NCBI GenBank assembly: GCA_002722175.1
Contig: PBKU01000040.1
Span: 1 to 32,367, forward strand
Direction: 5' to 3'
From: Magnetovibrio sp.
GTDB lineage: Bacteria; Pseudomonadota; Alphaproteobacteria; Rhodospirillales; Casp-alpha2
DNA length: 32,367 bases
Part shown: positions 9,574-18,663 of the stretch, in pieces
Numbering within the stretch: the stretch's first letter is position 1
Layout: each line of letters opens with the position of its first letter
Made by a program: the position numbers and the translations under genes
The notes under the pieces: model-generated
The model's database searches: none
Told to the model about the DNA's origin: nothing
What the model saw: only the letters and a program-made list of their open reading frames with translations

Positions 9574-10989
9574 TCATTCAACCCAGGCGATACGCAAAAT
9601 ATTAGTTGCACCAGGGGTTCCGAATGGCACGCCCGCGGTTATGACAATAGAGTCTCCGGCTTTTGCAAAACCTTCTTCCTTACTCATTGCTATTGCCTTT
9701 GTAACCATTTCCCGAAACGCGTGGATATCTTCGGTTTGAACTGAGTGGACACCCCAAGTTAAAGACATTTTACGCGCCGTATCTGATCGAGGGGTTAGAC
9801 CTAAAATTGGGACATAGGGCCTTTCTCTAGCTGCTCGCAAGGTGGTCGAACCTGTAGAGCTAAAAGTTACAACAGCAACCGCTGAAATTGTCTCAGCAAC
9901 TTGTCGCGCAGCTGCTGTAATTGCATCAGAAGCAGTGTTTTCGGGATCGCGACGTTCATTCTCTCGAGCGGTCCAGAATTGAGGGTCTTGTTCAACACGG
10001 CAAATTATCCGATCCATCATTCTTACAGATTCAACTGGATACTCACCAATAGCTGATTCAGCCGATAGCATTACAGCATCTGCTCCATTATAAATTGCGG
10101 TAGCAACATCTGAAGCTTCAGCGCGGGTTGGGGTAGGTTTATTAACCATAGATTCAAGCATTTGGGTGGCGACAATCACTGGTTTCCCAGCTTTTCTGCA
10201 TGATTGTATTATCTGTCTTTGTATTACCGGAACACCCTCTATATCCATTTCAACGCCTAGATCGCCCCTTGCGACCATAATAGCGTCACACAGATCAACG
10301 ATGGATTCTAATTGATTGATCGCTGCTGGTTTTTCAAGTTTTGCCATTATAGCTGCACGGCCTGCACACAGCTTTTGTGCTTCTATAATGTCTTCAACGC
10401 GTTGGACAAAACTGAGGCCAATCCACTCTACCCCTAGGTCCAAACCAAAGATAAGATCTTCGCGGTCTTTCTCAGTGAACGGCCCTACATCGAGTAAAGC
10501 TGAAGGTACGTTCACTCCTTTATGGTCAGAAATTTTACCGCCAACAACAACTTCCGTTTCAGCGGATATTTCATCAGAGTTTAAGACCTTTAGATTGATT
10601 CGTCCGTCGTCAAGTAATATTGTCATGTTTGTTTTGAGCGCAGAAAAAATTTCAGAATGAGGGAGCTCAATCCTTTCTGCGTCACCTGGTGCACTATTCA
10701 TATCGAGTCTGAAACGTTGGCCCTTTTTCAGGACAGCTTTGCCACCAAAGAATTTGCCAACTCTTAGCTTAGGCCCCTGAAGATCAAGCAAAACACCGAC
10801 CCCTCGATTAAACGTTTTTTCAAGATTACGAATTATTTCATAGCGTGAGCGGTGCTCTTCATGCGACCCATGAGAAAAATTCATTCTAAACACGTCGACC
10901 CCGGCTTCGAACAATTCAGATATATTGGTTGCAGAAGATGTTGCTGGGCCTAAAGTCGCAACTATTTTTGCATTTCTATTCCGTTTCAT
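9574..10989 (-). CDS. pyk: Pyruvate kinase
   Basis: Last step of glycolysis: phosphoenolpyruvate + ADP to pyruvate + ATP, in the cytoplasm. It is 471 aa, standard for bacterial PykF/PykA. Motifs in order: MNFSHG (36-41), LDLQGPKLR with Lys74, IMAKLEKP with the catalytic-region Lys217, MVARGDLGVE (238-247) and PVIVATQMLESM. The C-terminal effector domain follows and ends FGTPGATNILRIAW. The ATG at 10987-10989 fits the family start; a Shine-Dalgarno is not evident. It is divergent from the small-protein/meaB operon and is followed on the same strand by the AEC gene. No anomaly seen. Confidence 0.98.
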   Translation of the reverse strand: MKRNRNAKIVATLGPATSSATNISELFEAGVDVFRMNFSHGSHEEHRSRYEIIRNLEKTFNRGVGVLLDLQGPKLRVGKFFGGKAVLKKGQRFRLDMNSAPGDAERIELPHSEIFSALKTNMTILLDDGRINLKVLNSDEISAETEVVVGGKISDHKGVNVPSALLDVGPFTEKDREDLIFGLDLGVEWIGLSFVQRVEDIIEAQKLCAGRAAIMAKLEKPAAINQLESIVDLCDAIMVARGDLGVEMDIEGVPVIQRQIIQSCRKAGKPVIVATQMLESMVNKPTPTRAEASDVATAIYNGADAVMLSAESAIGEYPVESVRMMDRIICRVEQDPQFWTARENERRDPENTASDAITAAARQVAETISAVAVVTFSSTGSTTLRAARERPYVPILGLTPRSDTARKMSLTWGVHSVQTEDIHAFREMVTKAIAMSKEEGFAKAGDSIVITAGVPFGTPGATNILRIAWVE

Positions 10990-11047
10990 AGATTAAGCAT
11001 ATGCGTAGGGAGCCAAACCGCCAAGTCGTTTGTGCTTTTTTGGAGAA

Positions 11048-11059
11048 AACTAATTAGTT
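11048..11059. promoter_or_regulatory. 12-bp perfect palindrome in the pyk/meaB-operon divergent region
   Basis: AACTAATTAGTT is a perfect 12-bp palindrome, about 60 bp upstream of pyk and 77 bp upstream of the small basic protein gene. Its place between divergent genes suits an operator, but AT-rich palindromes also arise by chance. Confidence 0.25.
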
Positions 11060-11135
11060 ATATTTTAATTTTTCACTGTCTATAGATTAGGGTGATGCAT
11101 TCAATCGATACTGAAGGTGCCTAGTGGAGCTGTAA

Positions 11136-11519
11136 ATGAGAAAAATACTTACAAAGGTGTTTTGGTCACTATTTCTCGATAAGGCGGCGCGTAACAAACT
11201 AAAATTGTCAAAAGAACAAACGAAGGTAGCCTCAAAGTTGGCGGCCAAAGGGAAAAAACAAGGGCCAGTTAGCTCCGATCATAGAGATTCCCATGTTGGG
11301 CTTCAAAGTAAAAAACTAACCCAAGGTAAACGTTATAACAATGTTGAAAACACCGCTATAGATACTAGGATGCCCCCAGATCGAAGTAGCTTAATCAAAC
11401 ACGCCGTCAATATTCATCGGAAAAAACAGATTTTATTAAATCAATTGCCACCAGATAAACGCTTGCAGCTAAGGAAAATTGCAATGAACCTTTTTGGGCA
11501 GGCTTTACCACGGAAATAA
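11136..11519 (+). CDS. Small basic hypothetical protein
   Basis: Not recognised as a named family. It has 127 aa and is strongly basic, with many Lys and Arg throughout. A hydrophobic patch near the N-terminus (ILTKVFWSLFL) is followed by a polar, probably disordered middle (about 30-75). The C-terminal part (about 80-125) looks helical and compact: RSSLIKHAVNIHRKKQILL, then LPPDKRLQLRKIAMNLFG. A GGAG 7 bases before the ATG supports the start. It ends only 9 bp before meaB, so the two are almost certainly co-transcribed. That pairing, rather than sequence, is the only hint of function. Confidence 0.75.
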   Translation: MRKILTKVFWSLFLDKAARNKLKLSKEQTKVASKLAAKGKKQGPVSSDHRDSHVGLQSKKLTQGKRYNNVENTAIDTRMPPDRSSLIKHAVNIHRKKQILLNQLPPDKRLQLRKIAMNLFGQALPRK

Positions 11520-11528
11520 TGATCTGTT

Positions 11529-12524
11529 ATGTCCAAAGTGAAGAACAGTATAATTACTGAACTTGTGAATGGGTTGTTAGAAGGAGATCGACGATCTCTT
11601 TCACGCGCAATAACCATAGTAGAATCGACCCGAACAGATCATAGAAAAATAGCAAAAACAATTTTTAAGATGTTACCTCTGAGAGAGCAAGTCTCTGTCC
11701 GCATAGGAATTTCAGGTGTTCCAGGTGTCGGTAAATCAACGTTTATTGAGGCTTTGGGACTACATATTGTCGATGAAGGAAAAAAGCTGGCTGTCTTTGC
11801 TGTGGACCCTTCTAGCCCAAAGACAGGAGGGTCTATTCTTGGCGACAAAACACGGATGCCAGAACTATCTCGGCATGAAAATGCTTTTATAAGAGGCACT
11901 CCTTCAGCTGGATCACTAGGGGGGGTTGCTAGACGGACGCGTGATGTTGTTTTCCTTGCAGAAGCAGCAGGTGCAAATGTGGTCCTAATAGAAACAGTTG
12001 GGGTCGGACAATCCGAGTTCGCAGTTTCTGATATTGTGGATTTATTCATTCTTTTAGTGGCCCCGGGTGGTGGTGACGACTTACAGGGTATAAAAAAGGG
12101 GATTATTGAATTAGCAGATCTTGTCATAGTGACGAAAGCAGATAGTGACTTACTTCCAGCAGCTGAACGGGCTGTGAGAGATTATTCCTCTGCTTTAAAT
12201 CTTCTGAATTCTGTAGATTCTGAATTTAAACCAAGTGTAATATCGTGTTCTGCGCAAACCGGAATAGGGATCCAAGACACCTGGATAAAGATAATTGAAA
12301 GTATTGACCTCTTGTCATCTTCAGGGGAATTGGCATCCAGGCGAAGAGAGAGGGTGCAGTCTCTGATGTGGGAAGAGTTAACGACAAGAATTATGGATGA
12401 AGTTCGCAAGAATCCGCAAGTAAGAGCAGTAGCGCTTGACTTGGAAAAAAAACTAGAAAAAGGCGAATTAGGTCCGGTTGACGCTGCAGACACTTTATTT
12501 TCAGTTTTTCATAAAAAAGGCTAA
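11529..12524 (+). CDS. meaB: MeaB/ArgK-family P-loop GTPase, methylmalonyl-CoA mutase chaperone
   Basis: G3E GTPase that gates cobalamin loading and protects methylmalonyl-CoA mutase (or a related acyl-CoA mutase); the older name ArgK reflects a mistaken transport role. It is 331 aa, family-typical. The Walker A motif GVPGVGKS is at residues 63-70. After it come VDPSSPKTGGSILGDKTRM, the switch segment ETVGVGQSE, and the NKxD-like VTKADSD for base recognition. The start lies 9 bp after the small basic protein. No mutase gene is in view, but prpE at 27390 would feed the same propionyl-CoA to methylmalonyl-CoA route. Confidence 0.96.
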   Translation: MSKVKNSIITELVNGLLEGDRRSLSRAITIVESTRTDHRKIAKTIFKMLPLREQVSVRIGISGVPGVGKSTFIEALGLHIVDEGKKLAVFAVDPSSPKTGGSILGDKTRMPELSRHENAFIRGTPSAGSLGGVARRTRDVVFLAEAAGANVVLIETVGVGQSEFAVSDIVDLFILLVAPGGGDDLQGIKKGIIELADLVIVTKADSDLLPAAERAVRDYSSALNLLNSVDSEFKPSVISCSAQTGIGIQDTWIKIIESIDLLSSSGELASRRRERVQSLMWEELTTRIMDEVRKNPQVRAVALDLEKKLEKGELGPVDAADTLFSVFHKKG

Positions 12525-12681
12525 GGCTTTTGCAATAAGGCTGAAACTTTGGCTACAATTTTTCTAATTCTAATAAGGGATATCACTTTTCAAACTGAAA
12601 TTTCTCGTTTCCCCCGATATTCACTTTTGATATGTTAGCTAGGTTGTTGACCTGATATTATTAGAGGGGAGCTTGTTTCCT

Positions 12682-13236
12682 ATGCTTTTTAAAAGGTTAA
12701 TGTTAATTTTGATTTTATCACTTTTCTCAATTTGTGATTCCGTAAATGCCCAGTTGAATAAACAGCAAAATAGATTGTTGATAGAGTTGAAATATGGGAC
12801 CGTTATTATCGAGATGTTGCCAAAATTAGCCCCTCTGCACGTTGAGCGAATAAAAGATCTGGTGAAAGCAGGGTTCTATGACGGGTTAGTATTTCATCGG
12901 GTCATCGAAGGTTTTATGGCTCAGGGAGGTGATCCAACGGGTTCAGGACGTGGCGGAAGTGGGAGGAATATTCCAGCCGAATTCTCTAAGGAACCACATG
13001 TCCGTGGTACTGTTTCAATGGCCAGAGCCTCTGATCCAGATAGTGCAGATAGTCAGTTCTTTATTGTTTTTCAAACGGCCCCTTGGCTTGATGGAAAGTA
13101 TAGTATCTGGGGGCGAGTGGTTGCCGGGATGGAACACGTAGATAAATTGAAGAGAGGAGATAAAGCAGCGGGTGGGCTAGTTGAAAACCCAGACAAAATT
13201 TTGCGTATGACGCTGACAACTGATGTTGAAGGATAA
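12682..13236 (+). CDS. Cyclophilin-type peptidyl-prolyl isomerase, exported
   Basis: Catalyses cis-trans isomerisation of Xaa-Pro bonds, probably in the periplasm. I chose the ATG at 12682 because AGGGGAG ends 10 bases before it; a TTG at 12673 lies too close to that site. The product is 184 aa. Residues 1-23 form a signal peptide with a likely cleavage after VNA. The cyclophilin core shows the catalytic FHR (71-73), Gln81 in MAQGGDP, SQFFI (124-128) and WLDGKY (135-140), so it should be active. It is about 155 bp downstream of meaB and convergent with the acyl-CoA ligase gene. It is closest to the short PpiA/PpiB type. Confidence 0.95.
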   Translation: MLFKRLMLILILSLFSICDSVNAQLNKQQNRLLIELKYGTVIIEMLPKLAPLHVERIKDLVKAGFYDGLVFHRVIEGFMAQGGDPTGSGRGGSGRNIPAEFSKEPHVRGTVSMARASDPDSADSQFFIVFQTAPWLDGKYSIWGRVVAGMEHVDKLKRGDKAAGGLVENPDKILRMTLTTDVEG

Positions 13237-13281
13237 AACGTGTATTATTTTGCTTTTCCAGGGGTTAATAATATTTGGCTC

Positions 13282-13320
13282 GTTTTTGAAGTTCCACTAT
13301 TATTTTCCAAGTTCAAAAAC
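13282..13320. terminator. Inverted repeat between convergent genes, weak bidirectional terminator candidate
   Basis: GTTTTTGAA (13282-13290) and TTCAAAAAC (13312-13320) form a perfect 9-bp stem with a 21-nt loop, placed midway between the convergent cyclophilin and acyl-CoA ligase genes. The stem is AT-rich and ends in A/T runs on both strands. The position fits transcription termination from both sides, but the fold is weak. Confidence 0.35.
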
Positions 13321-13350
13321 CTAAAAAGCGCTTAAACAATATAGAGCAGG

Positions 13351-15192
13351 TTATCCCTCTTTCTTGTTCCTCTTATGCCCTTTAGTGGGTTTGTTATAAA
13401 GTCGTTCCAATTTTTCACCGTAGTGTTTTACAACCATGTGCCTTCTTACCTTCATTGTCGGTGTCATCAATTTATTATTAATAGTAAAGGCTTCTTTCGC
13501 AATGACAAACCGTCGAATTTTCTCGATATTTGAAAGTTTTGCATTTACCCGATCAACGACGGCGTTGAGCGCCTTATAAAAGTCTGGGTCGTCGACTAAA
13601 TCCGTTAAACAACCGTTTTTTTGGTTGTTTTCAACCCATCCAGCCAACCAGCTTTCGTTAGGTACTATGACAGAAACCAAATGGGGGTGTTTATCACCAT
13701 ATACCATTGCTTGATCAATTTCAGGTTGAAGACATAAGAATCCTTCAATTTTTTGTGGTGCAATATTATCACCACCAGAATTAACTATTATATCCTTTTT
13801 TCTGTCAGTAATTACTAAGTATCCATCTTCATCAAGATGACCAACATCTCCTGTGTGGAGCCACCCATTAACAAGAACCTCAGAAGTCGCAGCTTGGTTG
13901 CGCCAGTAGCCTTGCATTACTAACTCGCCACGAACTAAAATTTCGCCATCGTCAGCTATACGCACCTCTGTAGCTAGAACGGGAGGCCCAACAGTATTCA
14001 TTTTTATTTTGTTTGGCCTATTAACACTAATTAAAGGTGCAGATTCAGTCTGTCCATAACCTTGCAAAATTCGAAGGCCTAACGAGGTGAAAAAAAATCC
14101 AATTTCTGGATTTAAGGGTGCACCTCCTGAAACGAGTGCTTTCAGTCGTCCACCAAAACGTTTTCGAACACTATTTCTTACAAGTCTATCTAAAAGGAAA
14201 TTAGTGGCACAATCCATAAAGCCGAGTTTTCCGAGTTTCTGTTTTTTATTGCCAAGTTTAAGCGTCTTAAAAAAAAGTGCTTTCTTTAATACTCCTGCTT
14301 TATCGAGACCATTTGTTATTCGCTGGTGCATAGATTCATATAATCTAGGCACAGCCGTCATAATGGTAGGTCGGGCCTCAAGCATGTTTTTGGAAAGTGT
14401 TTCAATTCCCTCTGCATAATAAACTTCAGCGCCAATAGAAATTGGAAAAAACTGGCCTGCCATGTGCTCATATGAGTGGCTTAACGGCAGGAAGGAAAGA
14501 AATATTTCATGGCCAAGTCCAAGTTCTTCCAGGGCATCTCGTGCCCCGGCACAATTGTGCAGGATTGCTCCATGGCTTAAAACTACACCCTTTGGAGCAC
14601 CGCCCGTTCCTGATGTATAAATTATGCAAGCAGTATCAATTCTTTGCCATTGATTGGTTATTGAGAGGATATCTTTATCAATTTTTGCACCACTCTCCAA
14701 TACATTGTTTTGGCTGATAACCTGGACGTCAGATATAAATTGTGGTTCGGGGGCTTCCATGCAGATAAGAAACCTAAAATCAGGGGCTTCACTAGCCGGT
14801 GGGACCAATTTTTTGTAAAGGTTAGTTGTAGAAACAATCCCTCCCTTAGCACCACTATTATGCAGTATATGGCGATAGTCGTCTTCAGTATTAGTAGTAT
14901 AAGTGGGCACAGCTATAGCGCCAATTGAGAGAATAGCAAGTTCAGAAATCATCCATGCAGGTCGGTTTTCTGACGCTAAAATGACACGATCGCCAGGCGC
15001 TACGCCTTGATAGATAAGGCCTCGGGAAAGCGAAAGCACTCTTTCTTTTGTTTCATGCCATGAAATTGGAACATAAAGACCTTCGTGCTTTTTCCAGAGA
15101 AAGGGGCGATCAGTAAATCTTGAAGCTTGATCAAAAAACATCTGTGGCAGATTGTCCCACGTCTCAGCTTTTTTCTCTTGAATTAAAGTCAT
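13351..15192 (-). CDS. Long-chain acyl-CoA synthetase (AMP-forming)
   Basis: Activates fatty acids to acyl-CoA with ATP, at the inner face of the membrane. It is 613 aa, in the range of the long-chain FadD/ACSL type. The AMP-binding P-loop reads YTSGTGGAPKG at 192-202. The YGQTES motif lies near 395-400, and the HTGD, DRKKDIIVNSGG and TPTMKVRR segments of the C-terminal domain are all present. The last probably carries the late catalytic lysine. AAGGA just before the ATG supports the start. It is divergent from the ABC1 kinase gene across 236 bp. It differs from the ligase at 25603 in its longer N-terminus and its different C-terminus (LTPTMK here against KTSTGK there), so the two are probably not redundant. 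Confidence 0.95.
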   Translation of the reverse strand: MTLIQEKKAETWDNLPQMFFDQASRFTDRPFLWKKHEGLYVPISWHETKERVLSLSRGLIYQGVAPGDRVILASENRPAWMISELAILSIGAIAVPTYTTNTEDDYRHILHNSGAKGGIVSTTNLYKKLVPPASEAPDFRFLICMEAPEPQFISDVQVISQNNVLESGAKIDKDILSITNQWQRIDTACIIYTSGTGGAPKGVVLSHGAILHNCAGARDALEELGLGHEIFLSFLPLSHSYEHMAGQFFPISIGAEVYYAEGIETLSKNMLEARPTIMTAVPRLYESMHQRITNGLDKAGVLKKALFFKTLKLGNKKQKLGKLGFMDCATNFLLDRLVRNSVRKRFGGRLKALVSGGAPLNPEIGFFFTSLGLRILQGYGQTESAPLISVNRPNKIKMNTVGPPVLATEVRIADDGEILVRGELVMQGYWRNQAATSEVLVNGWLHTGDVGHLDEDGYLVITDRKKDIIVNSGGDNIAPQKIEGFLCLQPEIDQAMVYGDKHPHLVSVIVPNESWLAGWVENNQKNGCLTDLVDDPDFYKALNAVVDRVNAKLSNIEKIRRFVIAKEAFTINNKLMTPTMKVRRHMVVKHYGEKLERLYNKPTKGHKRNKKEG

Positions 15193-15428
15193 TATTGCTT
15201 CCTTGTTTCAATCAACCTTACAATATATTTCAGCGGCAATCACATACTAACTTTCTCTTGTCAACTACGTATTGTACAATTCGAGATCGTAGAAAGTAGC
15301 ACTTGAAATTCACAGGGGACTTGCAGTAAAAATTTTTTTAAAATCGTATTGTGTAAAGTTTGAAGGTATAAGCTTTCTTGATCTTGTATATATTTTCTAA
15401 ACTTTTGTAAATCTTTGGGGATAATGCA

Positions 15429-16790
15429 GTGGATGAGGATAATTCTCTAACAGGTCGTGTTATTAGATATGCAAGGGTTGGAGGAGCAGTCAGCAACCTA
15501 GCAGCAAAAGCAGCTAGCGGCCGACTATTAGGTGGGAGTTTTAGTCACTCGAAGCAGGCAGCAGACCTGCAAACAGCATTAGGAGGTCTGAAAGGCCCCC
15601 TGATGAAAGTGGCACAAATCCTAGCAACAGTGCCTGATCTTTTGCCTCCGGAATACACACGAGAATTTATTAAGTTGCAGTGTGAAGCGCCATCAATGGG
15701 GCGTTCATTTGTTAAGAGAAGGATGGCGGCAGAATTAGGTGCGTCCTGGCAATTAAAATTCAAAGAATTTAAAGTTGATGCAAGCAAGGCGGCTTCACTA
15801 GGTCAGGTGCATAAAGCACGTTCGCATGCGAACGACATTTTAGCATGCAAAATACAGTATCCAGATATGGTGTCTGCAGTTGAAGCGGACCTCGCCCAAT
15901 TAAAATTCGCATTCTCGATCTACCAACGTTATGATAAAGCCATAGATCCTAGCGAAATTCATATGGAGCTTTCAGAACGCTTACGGGAAGAGCTTGACTA
16001 TACTCGCGAAGCTCGGAATATAGGGCTTTACCGCTATATGCTCGGTCATGAAAGAATGATCCATATTCCAAGAGTAATAGAGGAATTATCGACTAAACGG
16101 CTCCTAACAATGAGTTGGCTCGATGGGGAGCCATTAATGGACTTTGCTTCCTCAGAACAAGCAGTTCGCAATAAAGTTGCAAAAAATATGTTTAGGGCTT
16201 GGTATTTACCATTTTATAATTTTGGCATCATCCATGGTGATCCGCATTTAGGAAATTATACCATAAGATCGGATGGCTCAGTAAATCTCCTGGATTTTGG
16301 ATGTATTAGGGTATTTCGTCCGAATTTTGTTACTGCAGTAATTGATCTTTTCCGGGCACTGCGAGATAATGATATGGATTTAGCTATAAAAGCTTATGAA
16401 ACTTGGGGTTTCACTAAATTAGATAGAGAAATTATCGCCATACTGAATCAATGGGCCCAGTTTCTTTATGGACCTTTGCTGGAAAATAAGGTGCGTACGA
16501 TCCAGGAGGATAAGGGGACGGCTTACGGCACAGGCATTGCCGCAAAAGTGCATACTCAATTAAGGGAGATTGGAGGTATCCAGCCACCGCGGGAATTTGT
16601 TTTGATGGATAGAGCCGCTGTTGGCCTTGGAAGTGTATTTACGCATCTTAAGGCTAAGATTAATTGGCATCGCATGTTTCATCAGCTGATTGATGAATTT
16701 GATGAAGCAAAACTAGCTAAGGAACAACTAAAGATTCTCAAAAAAGTAGGGATTTCAATTGATAGCTCACCTAAGCCAGAGAACCGTTAA
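15429..16790 (+). CDS. ABC1/UbiB (COQ8/ADCK)-family atypical kinase
   Basis: Atypical protein-kinase-like ATPase of the family that supports ubiquinone synthesis (UbiB in bacteria, COQ8/ADCK3 in mitochondria). It is 453 aa. Motifs: the N-terminal KxGQ-type motif as KVAQ (60-63), the Ala-rich loop as SKAASLGQVHKA (119-130), Lys141 in CKIQYP, EELDYTREA near 187-195, HGDPHLGNY (269-277) and the metal-binding DFG (289-291). Glycine is replaced by alanine in KxGQ. The start is GTG at 15429 with GGGG eight bases before it; an ATG at 15424 is out of frame. It lacks the two C-terminal membrane helices of classical UbiB. It is the soluble COQ8-like branch, and COQ9 is encoded 6 kb away. Confidence 0.93.
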   Translation: MDEDNSLTGRVIRYARVGGAVSNLAAKAASGRLLGGSFSHSKQAADLQTALGGLKGPLMKVAQILATVPDLLPPEYTREFIKLQCEAPSMGRSFVKRRMAAELGASWQLKFKEFKVDASKAASLGQVHKARSHANDILACKIQYPDMVSAVEADLAQLKFAFSIYQRYDKAIDPSEIHMELSERLREELDYTREARNIGLYRYMLGHERMIHIPRVIEELSTKRLLTMSWLDGEPLMDFASSEQAVRNKVAKNMFRAWYLPFYNFGIIHGDPHLGNYTIRSDGSVNLLDFGCIRVFRPNFVTAVIDLFRALRDNDMDLAIKAYETWGFTKLDREIIAILNQWAQFLYGPLLENKVRTIQEDKGTAYGTGIAAKVHTQLREIGGIQPPREFVLMDRAAVGLGSVFTHLKAKINWHRMFHQLIDEFDEAKLAKEQLKILKKVGISIDSSPKPENR

Positions 16791-16847
16791 TTAATGTCCA
16801 ACACCCTAAGTTCAGGCCTGGAAAATTCGAGGTGGTAGTGTATGTCT

Positions 16848-16900
16848 TTTTTACAAATCGTAAAAATATTCTTACAATATCAAATGCTTTCTTGTAAGAA
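16848..16900 (+). promoter_or_regulatory. Paired inverted repeats with phased TTACAA half-sites upstream of pntAA
   Basis: Two perfect inverted repeats lie side by side. TTTTTAC/GTAAAAA (16848-16854 and 16860-16866) has a 5-nt loop. TTCTTACAA/TTGTAAGAA (16869-16877 and 16892-16900) has a 14-nt spacer. The core TTACAA or its complement recurs at 16851, 16872 and 16892, that is 21 and 20 bp apart, about two helical turns. No T-run follows the second repeat, so it is not an obvious terminator. It lies about 100 bp before pntAA and suits a multi-site operator. Confidence 0.4.
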
Positions 16901-17001
16901 ACAGACTAAGGAAGTAGTCGTAAAACAAGTAGACGAAGCACTCTGTAATGCCTTCTAGAGAAATAGATAACTTGACTATTTGAAAATTAAGACGGGAAGA
17001 T

Positions 17002-18186
17002 ATGCTAATTGTAGTTCCAAATGAAACTGATTCGGAAGAGCGACGCATAGCTCTGTCACCAGAAGTAGCATCAAAGTTTATAAAGCTAGGATTTAAGGTG
17101 TGGGTTGAGTCTGGTGCGGGGGTAGATGCTTCTTTCTCTGATGAAGAGTTTTTAAAAATCGGTGCGTCAGTAGGAAGGGACTATAAAACTATTGCGAAAA
17201 AGGCGGATGTTTTATTGAGGGTTAATGCGCCGCCGCCGCAACAAATTCTTAAGCTTAAAAGGGGGACTATTTTACTTGCGTTTATGAACGCATTTACTGA
17301 CAGGGCATGTATTAATGCGTGTCTGAAGCAAAACATAACGAGTTTTGCCTTAGAATTGATGCCCCGTATATCGCGCGCGCAATCGATGGACGTTTTAAGC
17401 TCCCAGTCAAACCTAGCTGGTTATAGGGCGATTTTGGAGGCGGCAACTCAGTATGGCAGCAGTTTTGCAATGATGATGACTGCAGCAGGGACTATTCCTC
17501 CCGCAAAGGTATTTGTAATGGGAGTTGGTGTTGCAGGATTACAGGCAATTGCAACTGCAAAGAGACTTGGCGGTGTTGTCACTGCAACAGATGTTAGACC
17601 AGCAACAAAAGAACAGGTTTCGAGCTTGGGGGCAAAATTTCTTGAGGTTGATTCAGCAGTGGAAGAAACCTCTCAAACTGAAAGTGGCTACGCAAAAGAA
17701 ATGCCAGCAGATTATTTAAAAAAGCAGAAAGAAGTTGTTGCTGAGCATATAAAGAAACAAGATATAATTGTCACAACAGCGCTCGTCCCAGGTCGGCCTG
17801 CCCCGACGCTAATTACCAAAGCGATGGTTGGGAATATGCGCAGAGGTTCAGTCATTATCGATATGGCTGTTGAAACTGGTGGTAACTGTGAATTATCGAA
17901 ATTAGGAAAAATTGTTATTACTCCCAATGGGGTGAAAATTGTAGGCTACCCAAATTTTGCTAGATGTTTACCACAAATTGCGAGCGACCTATATGGTAAA
18001 AATATTTATAACTTCGTTTTTCCCTTTGTGCGCGCTGAAACGGGGCGTATAGAGTTTGATTGGGAGGATGAAACAATTATTGGTACGCTTGTCACAAAGG
18101 ATGGAAAGCTTGTAAATGAAAGACTCAAAGGTTCTCAAAATTCGGGAGAGAAACTTACAACAAGGAGAACAGCGAAAGCTATGTGA
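17002..18186 (+). CDS. pntAA: NAD(P) transhydrogenase subunit alpha part 1
   Basis: NAD(H)-binding domain I of the proton-translocating transhydrogenase (NADH + NADP+ to NAD+ + NADPH, driven by proton influx). It is 394 aa and soluble, like the separate alpha-1 subunit of Rhodospirillum rubrum. The N-terminal AlaDh/PNT half contains ERRIALSPEVASKFIKLGF. The Rossmann motif VFVMGVGVAGLQAIATAKRL starts near residue 170, followed by the acidic TATDVRP. The ATG at 17002 is preceded by GGGAAG. It leads the pnt operon: pntAB begins 40 bp downstream. Splitting PntA in two is common in alphaproteobacteria. Confidence 0.97.
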   Translation: MLIVVPNETDSEERRIALSPEVASKFIKLGFKVWVESGAGVDASFSDEEFLKIGASVGRDYKTIAKKADVLLRVNAPPPQQILKLKRGTILLAFMNAFTDRACINACLKQNITSFALELMPRISRAQSMDVLSSQSNLAGYRAILEAATQYGSSFAMMMTAAGTIPPAKVFVMGVGVAGLQAIATAKRLGGVVTATDVRPATKEQVSSLGAKFLEVDSAVEETSQTESGYAKEMPADYLKKQKEVVAEHIKKQDIIVTTALVPGRPAPTLITKAMVGNMRRGSVIIDMAVETGGNCELSKLGKIVITPNGVKIVGYPNFARCLPQIASDLYGKNIYNFVFPFVRAETGRIEFDWEDETIIGTLVTKDGKLVNERLKGSQNSGEKLTTRRTAKAM

Positions 18187-18226
18187 GACGAGGATCTCTA
18201 TAATTTTAAGAATGGATTTCTAAAGA

Positions 18227-18658
18227 ATGAATAAAGATGCTTCTGATATTGTTGAACGGGCAACAGGCATAGCAAACCAGGCGCAAAGCATTAGCGAGGA
18301 AGCCGCAGCGCTCGCTAACGAGGCGGCGCAGGCATTTGTTCAAAGCAGTACTGGTTTATTAGGAGTGGGACCAACGTTTTTGGAGTTATTTACGATCTTC
18401 GTGTTAGCTTGCTTCATTGGCTATTATGTTATTTGGAGTGTTACACCCGCCCTACATTCCCCATTGATGAGTGTTACGAATGCAATTTCATCTGTAATTA
18501 TTGTAGGAGCACTTATTGCTGCTGGTCCTGACGGCGTTGGTTTTTCAAAAATCATGGGTTTCATAGCGATAATCCTTGCTTCAGTGAATATTTTTGGCGG
18601 TTTTATAGTTACGTACCGGATGCTTCAAATGTTCAAGAAAAAAAATACTAGAGCCTGA
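18227..18658 (+). CDS. pntAB: NAD(P) transhydrogenase subunit alpha part 2
   Basis: Membrane subunit carrying the first transmembrane helices of the transhydrogenase proton channel. It is 143 aa. Residues 1-50 are a polar, alanine- and glutamate-rich, probably helical extension ([17 protein letters not shown]). Then come about four hydrophobic segments from residue 52 on, including [20 protein letters not shown], which is diagnostic for the family. It ends 5 bp before pntB, so the two are translated together and should assemble as one complex with PntAA. The start ATG follows CTAAAG. Confidence 0.96.
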   Translation: MNKDASDIVERATGIANQAQSISEEAAALANEAAQAFVQSSTGLLGVGPTFLELFTIFVLACFIGYYVIWSVTPALHSPLMSVTNAISSVIIVGALIAAGPDGVGFSKIMGFIAIILASVNIFGGFIVTYRMLQMFKKKNTRA

Positions 18659-18663
18659 ATCTG

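Noticed and set aside
15203..15215. TTGTTTCAATCAA as a second FNR-like site upstream of the acyl-CoA ligase
   Set aside because: The half-site spacing is one base short and the left half is imperfect.
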